In this document: positions 59,100 through 64,000 of the stretch, in pieces
Position numbering within the stretch: the stretch's first letter is position 1
Layout of the letters: every line of letters begins with the position of its first letter
Assembly: GCA_903813345.2 (NCBI GenBank)
Contig: CAIIXF020000102.1
Span: 1-64,000, forward strand
DNA: 64,000 bases
Direction: 5' to 3'
DNA from: Owenia fusiformis
Lineage: Eukaryota > Annelida > Polychaeta > Sabellida > Oweniidae
The notes under the pieces: generated by a model
What the model was told of the DNA's origin: nothing
The model's database searches: none
The model's input: only the letters and a program-made list of their open reading frames with translations
Translations under genes and position numbers: made by a program

Positions 59100-61046
59100 T
59101 GTGGCAATGAGATTTATCTTAGCTCCATACTGTACTTTATCATCAGGGTGGCCACTTCGATGCAAATTTAAAATAAATCTTACAGTTTTTCATTAATATT
59201 TTTTGTATCCGATGCATATATTACACAGACATCTTGAGGTATATATCATATTTGCTATAAATTATATCTTTGTTACAGTAGGCTCACGGTGTAGTAGGGA
59301 ACACCTATTTTCCTTTTGATTATAACTAAAATCAAATTTTTAAAAATGCAGTTCTATGATAAATAGATAAATGATATTGGTGTCAAATTAAACCTAAATA
59401 AATTTCCCATATAATTACAATATTCAATTATGAAAATTAGCTCATTTGCATAAATTATGACAACATAAATCTATTTTTGGTTCAGAATTCAAGTATAGCA
59501 ATGTATCTATAAGAACTGAGGCTGTACGGTAAAATTTCTTCTATGTTATGACTTTTATTTTATGAGCAGAAGGTATAAGTAACATAAAATATGAAAGCAG
59601 ATTTGAAATTGGATGAGTACTAACAAAGTTATTAAGCTTTCTAAGCGGCTACCATGAATTATTTAACAATAAGTTTAAACGGCAGATTTGAACTTCTGAT
59701 AATTTGTAGATGATTTTGAAAAAATTGGTCAATTTGAAGCAAGTTGAAAAAGACCTTTTTGACCTTGAGAAGGTCATTGAAGGTCAAATCTTAAATATAA
59801 AGTCAGATTTAAACTTCTGAAAACATATACACCCTTGGTATACGCAGCTAACGAAAATTGACCGGCACGGGTCAAAAGCTGGACCGGCACGGGTTAACGG
59901 TTTTATTTGAATTTTAAACAGCCATAACTTGCTCAATATTGACTTCCTCGTGTCTAATTTGAAATATATGATTCCTCCCGATGCTTTTAAGTACCCCAAT
60001 TTTTTACAGATTTTTAAACGGACCAAAACTCTCTAAATGCGCATTTATGCTCTTTTCTCTCGAGAACGACTGTCTCATTTTCACGATAACTTTTATTTAG
60101 TACTTCTAACATATAAGATCTATTTTTCCCCATCAAGGTATGATGTAAATGACATGCTATTTACATATTGTGAGTTTCAATGACGCGCGTTTGATTTTAT
60201 AAAAAATGCCAAACTTTGTGACAAAGAATTTCATCCTGCTTGCAGCGAGAAGACGGACCGGTTCGGGGCAATAGCATGAACATCATTCAGGAATCTTTAT
60301 ACATGTGTGTTACATCTATTATTACAAGAATCTAAAGTTTTAAATCTTCTCTTAAAACGTCTCCGATAGACCGTTACATGTCAGTTGTAAATTCCAATGG
60401 TTAGAATATTGCCCATCTATGCTATCAGGTCATTGCTCTATTTTTGTTCAGAATTGCATTCATTTCTGAACAAAATACTCAATCGGCAGGGCGCTGGCAG
60501 AGGAATCGGGGCTTATTTGAGCTAGACATAGCTCGGTGTCTTCTTTCCCTTTTTAGTTTTACCGTAATTATTGAAGATCTAGGAAGTAATACAAGGTAAG
60601 ACAAAAAACGCCACTTTTTCAAAATATGCTATAACTTTTTTAATTCTTGATATCAAATCATAATTTCCATACCAAATGATACCTAGTATCTAGCCATGGA
60701 TTATGAATTTTACAATTGCATTGATACTGCTATACCAGCAATGCGACCAAGACTAAAAAATATATCATCAGAGTGAATGTCGGACCAATTGAACTTCTCT
60801 TTCAGAACAAATAAAATCCAAGTTGACAGACTTATTACATTAAATTGTTACTGAAGAGAAAATAACGAACAAACCAAGCTAATTACAATGGGAAAACATA
60901 TGAAATCTAGTTTTTTTTAAATGTTTTATTTCACAATACAATTGATGCTGAATGTTCAGCTCTCAATAAAAGTTTTCAGCGTATCATTCGATCAAAACTC
61001 ATTGAAGACCTAAGTTCTTGATGGATATTATTTTGAATTAGATACA
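59100..61046. other. Non-coding stretch, probably intron
   Basis: AGGTCA half-sites occur at 59758-59786 (TGACCT, then AGGTCATTGAAGGTCA) and GACCGGCACGGGT is repeated at 59860 and 59882. No exon with a clear domain was recognised. Confidence 0.45.
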
Positions 61047-61048
61047 TA

Positions 61049-61670
61049 CAGGGTGTCAAATGGCGTTGTGCCCCCCTTCCACAGCATAAACTAGGAGAAG
61101 TACACATACATTATATATATCATTAGAAAGAGCATTCAATTCTGGATAAAATGAACCCTAGATGACCAGGGTCAGATATTGCTACAAAGTTTCATAAGCA
61201 TTTGAAATGCACCAGTATAGTGCTATTTTTTATTGATTTTTAAAAATTCCTGCATAGACCTTTTTGGTATTGGTGAATACCCGAGCAATAACTGCTTCAA
61301 TTCAAATTGAGCCCATATTAATGGATAAAACAGAGCTACTTATGGAAGCTGAAGCTGTAGAGAACAGATATTCCATAGATACCCTCCAGGAGAACCTCAA
61401 AAAGTATTGAGATCTCTGCTCAAGACACTGCTCTTTTTTATGCCCTTTTAACTTGATATCCAGCCTGACTGGCAGCTGTTTAAAGCTGCCGGGGATGGTC
61501 AAACTCTCTTTTAAAAGTTAGTTCAAATTATGTATTATTTTCTATCATCCATCTTCATCTTTTAACACTTTAAGAACAATTAAATGCTCTTTCCAATGGT
61601 ATATTGTATGTATGTGTACCTCTTCTAGTTTATGCTGGGGATAGGGGGCACAACGCCATTTGACACCCTG
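61049..61670. mobile_element. 622-bp mariner-like MITE
   Basis: The ends CAGGGTGTCAAATGGCGTTG and complement are flanked by TA (61047-61048, 61671-61672). Inverted similarity continues through TGTGCCCCC, TATGCTG/CAGCATA and AGAAGTACACATACAT. A 66-codon minus-strand frame inside shows no transposase motif. Confidence 0.85.
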
Positions 61671-61672
61671 TA

Positions 61673-62335
61673 GAGGTATGAAATATAACTTGGCGTTAAA
61701 AGTATTATAGCAGCAAAGTCAACATGACTAATATCGATATCATCTGATATTATCCTCTTTCATTTACTATGTGCCTTGATTTTTTCGAACAAATGCACCA
61801 GACAAAATATGCGATAACAATAATACCATTGTTTTCCAAATTGAAACTGGAAGATATGAACGCCTTGCTGTTCAAGATAGACTTTGTGTGATTTGCAATG
61901 AAGAGGTCGCACTTGCGATGCTAATTTGATGTGTGCTATGCATTCGTACTTTCAAACCTTCTGGCAAACTGTTTTTAATAATACAATACATCTTATTATC
62001 CCACGATTAATCTGTACAATAACAGCTATTGATATTTCTGATATCATTGAAATTCGTGTGATATTTTCCAGAAAATCGTTTATCAAACTCATATGCGTGT
62101 GATATCGTTTATCTCACGCATATCCGTGTGATATCACATTTGCATTTCGCGCCACAATATTGTTGGGAATTAGGTCAGATAATTTATTCTCTTTTGAGAA
62201 AAAAGGTCCATTAATTTATTCTCTTTAAGTTTCATTGGTGTATTAAAGTACGATTGTGTATATAATTTGATTAGAAGGCTGCTAAATAACGATTAAAAAT
62301 TGTATTTATGACGAACTATATCACAAGGTGATCGT
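61673..62335. other. Non-coding stretch
   Basis: Repeated CGTGTGATATC-type words (62056, 62095, 62127) precede the hairpin element at 62369. No gene recognised. Confidence 0.45.
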
Positions 62336-62368
62336 AATCATGGGATAAACCCAATATCACATAATTTC

Positions 62369-62476
62369 TCGTGATATCATTTTATCGCCTCGTAGATATC
62401 AAATATCAACACTCATTCGCTTCGCTCACTCGTGTTGATATTTGATATCAACTCGGCGATAAAAATGATATCACTC
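62369..62476. repeat. Hairpin with GATATC arms
   Basis: A perfect 18-bp stem, GATATCAAATATCAACAC (62395-62412), faces its complement at 62432-62449 around the loop TCATTCGCTTCGCTCACTC. Imperfect pairing extends outward (TGATATCATTTTATCGCC facing GGCGATAAAAATGATATCA). Likely a small foldback element. Confidence 0.75.
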
Positions 62477-62929
62477 AAAATGATGTGATATTCTGTATAT
62501 ATTTTCGACAATGTCTGTGGTACAGACTGTGTGCCAGGTATATAATCTTCTAGAGACTTTAAAATATCGGCGATAATACGGATAGCTCTGATCAATAAAA
62601 TAGAGTGTTCGCAACTCACTTATAGCATAACTTATGTTTTTGCGTATAGATACTACCCTATACTTTAATACACACGATCATAAGTAATACGTTATTAGGG
62701 AGTGCTATATGGGAGTTGCGAAAACTCACTAATATGAGTGTTACAAAACGTATGTTTTCTAAATTACTTGCTGGAGTTAATCCCAAGAAATAAAAGTCTA
62801 CTGGGTTACCAAGTTTACAATTTAAAGCAGTAAAATGCCCACTAATATCAATGGCTATGGGTCTTGTGGTAGGACAATATTTGCACATTTTTCTGCCAGT
62901 ATTTTGCTCTCATCAGACATAATAACGAT

Positions 62930-63316
62930 ATGCACACAAAAAATAATACAATTCTTTGTTCAGAATGTGGACGAAATTTTCAAAGAAGGGATAATTTTTT
63001 AGCTCACCTTGCAAAACACGATAACAATAAAACTAAAACAAAATGCGGTAGCTGCGAAAAGGTTTTTGCAAATAACAGTAACAGAAAACGACACGAAGAA
63101 AACTGCATCCAAAAGATGCCTGAGAAATGCAAGATTTGTTAAAAAGTATGCACGAGCAGGAGAATGAGAAAACAACATGAGTTAGATGTGCACAGCAAAA
63201 GAAGGGATTACATTTGTACATGCCATGTAAAATTCAAACAAAGAAGAAATCTTCTTGCGCATTGTAAAAAAAGAGGACAAGCATGTAGGCCTATAGACCA
63301 GGAAAACGACAAGTGA
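62930..63316 (+). pseudogene. Intronless four-finger C2H2 zinc-finger ORF with internal stop
   Basis: From ATG at 62930 the frame encodes CSECGRNFQRRDNFLAHLAK with the final His (finger 1), CGSCEKVFANNSNRKRH ending H-x3-C (finger 2), CKIC then a TAA at 63140, and, still in frame, KVCTSRRMRKQHELDVH (finger 3) and ICTCHVKFKQRRNLLAH (finger 4), ending at TGA 63314. The stop falls inside finger 3, so the present frame yields only two fingers. It is a recently broken gene, a retrocopy, or a transposon-encoded DNA-binding domain; stop readthrough is possible but unsupported. Confidence 0.75.
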
Positions 63317-63319
63317 CTT

Positions 63320-63680
63320 CAACATGTAGACTATCACTAAAGGGCATGTTATTGTATATGTTTCTCATTTTAGTGTTCCTGTTTTATTTTTTCTCATGAC
63401 ATTTCAATGTTACATCGTATTTGCAATATTTTTGAATAAAATATTTTCTGTCTTGAGTTATTGTTTCTCTGCTAATAGAAATCATATAGTATACGATATA
63501 TATACCGATACTGTAAACCTTGAAAGTACTGTTGACTGAGAATAATCGAATACTAGTAATACGTGAAGAAATATTTGATAAGTTGATCAAGATATCGTAT
63601 TTCACGAAAAAAAAACATATAATACGATTCAGATTTTTTCAATTTCTTTTTTCAATTCTGATTTAAAAATAATAATTTTG
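63320..63680. other. AT-rich non-coding stretch
   Basis: A possible polyadenylation word (GAATAAAATATT, 63434) follows the zinc-finger frame. No other feature. Confidence 0.4.
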
Positions 63681-63683
63681 AAA

Positions 63684-63769
63684 CAGTACCTAGCAGCGGT
63701 CAACAGTACTTAGTAGCGGTCAACAGTACCCAGTAACGGTCAACAGTACCCAGTATCGGTCAACAGTAC
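63684..63769. repeat. 20-bp tandem repeat CAGTACCCAGTAGCGGTCAA
   Basis: Four full copies of a 20-bp unit plus a partial one. It is followed directly by GTTGACCGTTAATTGACC, whose GTTGACC is the inverse of the repeat's GGTCAAC, so the end can fold back on the last unit. Confidence 0.9.
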
Positions 63770-64000
63770 ATTTTGTTGACCGTTAATTGACCAATCAAAA
63801 TTGAGTATTTCAACTGAGGTACTAACAATGTCTAGCAATCTACGTACCTGTTCGCGGAAGTCAGTAAGTTTTTAAAGAGAAATACTTTTGTATTCCGTTG
63901 GATTGATGAACCGAGTGAGATACACGTAATTCCAAGAGATAAACCTTGTATTTCAACCGATCACACATAACCTATTTTCACATACCTTCAGAGGCATATT

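Noticed and set aside
59758-59786. Nuclear-receptor-like TGACCT and AGGTCATTGAAGGTCA (DR4) sites
   Set aside because: GACCTT/AAGGTCA words are common in dispersed repeats of such genomes and nothing else here suggests a regulatory element.
1-64000. CRISPR arrays, operons, ribosome binding sites or phage genes
   Set aside because: Tandem repeats here lack the regular repeat-spacer pattern, and all protein evidence is eukaryotic with introns and LINEs.

Overview
This is an AT-rich, repeat-dominated stretch of nuclear DNA from an animal, most likely a bivalve or other lophotrochozoan. That is an inference from content: a CR1/Jockey-like LINE with an NPGP (2A-like) motif before its endonuclease, L1/Tx1-like LINEs, a DD37D mariner, a tRNA-derived SINE, short GACAGACGGACA-type stretches, and host exons for PAN-like, CCP and MAM domains joined by phase-1 introns. 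There is no bacterial, plasmid or phage content. Most short open frames here are noise or transposon debris. Layout: 1-9690 holds minisatellites, a palindromic repeat cluster and two small inverted-repeat elements with 5-bp target duplications; one (5724-6192) has perfect 45-bp ends starting CACGGTG, as in Transib/RAG-type transposons. 9695-13944 is a 4.25-kb foldback structure whose ~2-kb arms carry inverted arrays of a ~172-bp unit. 13948-22480 is a nest: a minus-strand LINE tail, long AT-rich inverted arms, and a nearly full plus-strand LINE broken by a Mutator-like element, a piggyBac-like fragment and a non-LTR-independent A-B-A-C-B duplication. 22950-29430 carries an A+C-skewed repeat whose 1.4-kb part occurs twice, around a minus-strand LINE split by a palindromic mariner-like element. 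29430-36500 is intergenic or intronic DNA with repeats, a LINE C-terminus and hairpin elements. Host genes: 36692-38414 is a large 3' exon of a membrane protein with PAN-like repeats around a CCP domain. 40640-40704 may be a short terminal exon with an acidic tail. 51920-52392 holds two phase-1 symmetric MAM exons on the minus strand. 58551-59070 encodes the cytoplasmic and membrane part of a putative type II receptor or ligand; 1.1-1.5 kb upstream lies a cluster of GTCACGTGAC boxes with ETS-like and CCAAT motifs that could be its promoter. 62930-63316 is a small four-finger C2H2 frame with an internal stop. Between these, 41834-46128 is a second ~4.3-kb foldback structure, 47422-48481 an internally deleted mariner, 49847-51887 several MITE-like elements, and 52500-56683 two truncated L1-like LINEs lying head to head with a SINE in one of them. 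All calls come from reading the sequence and the supplied translations; no database search was run. The host genes do not form a recognisable pathway. The main stories are nested transposition, two large foldback elements, a possible RAG/Transib-type cut-and-paste family and a recent template-switch-like duplication that could also be an assembly artefact.
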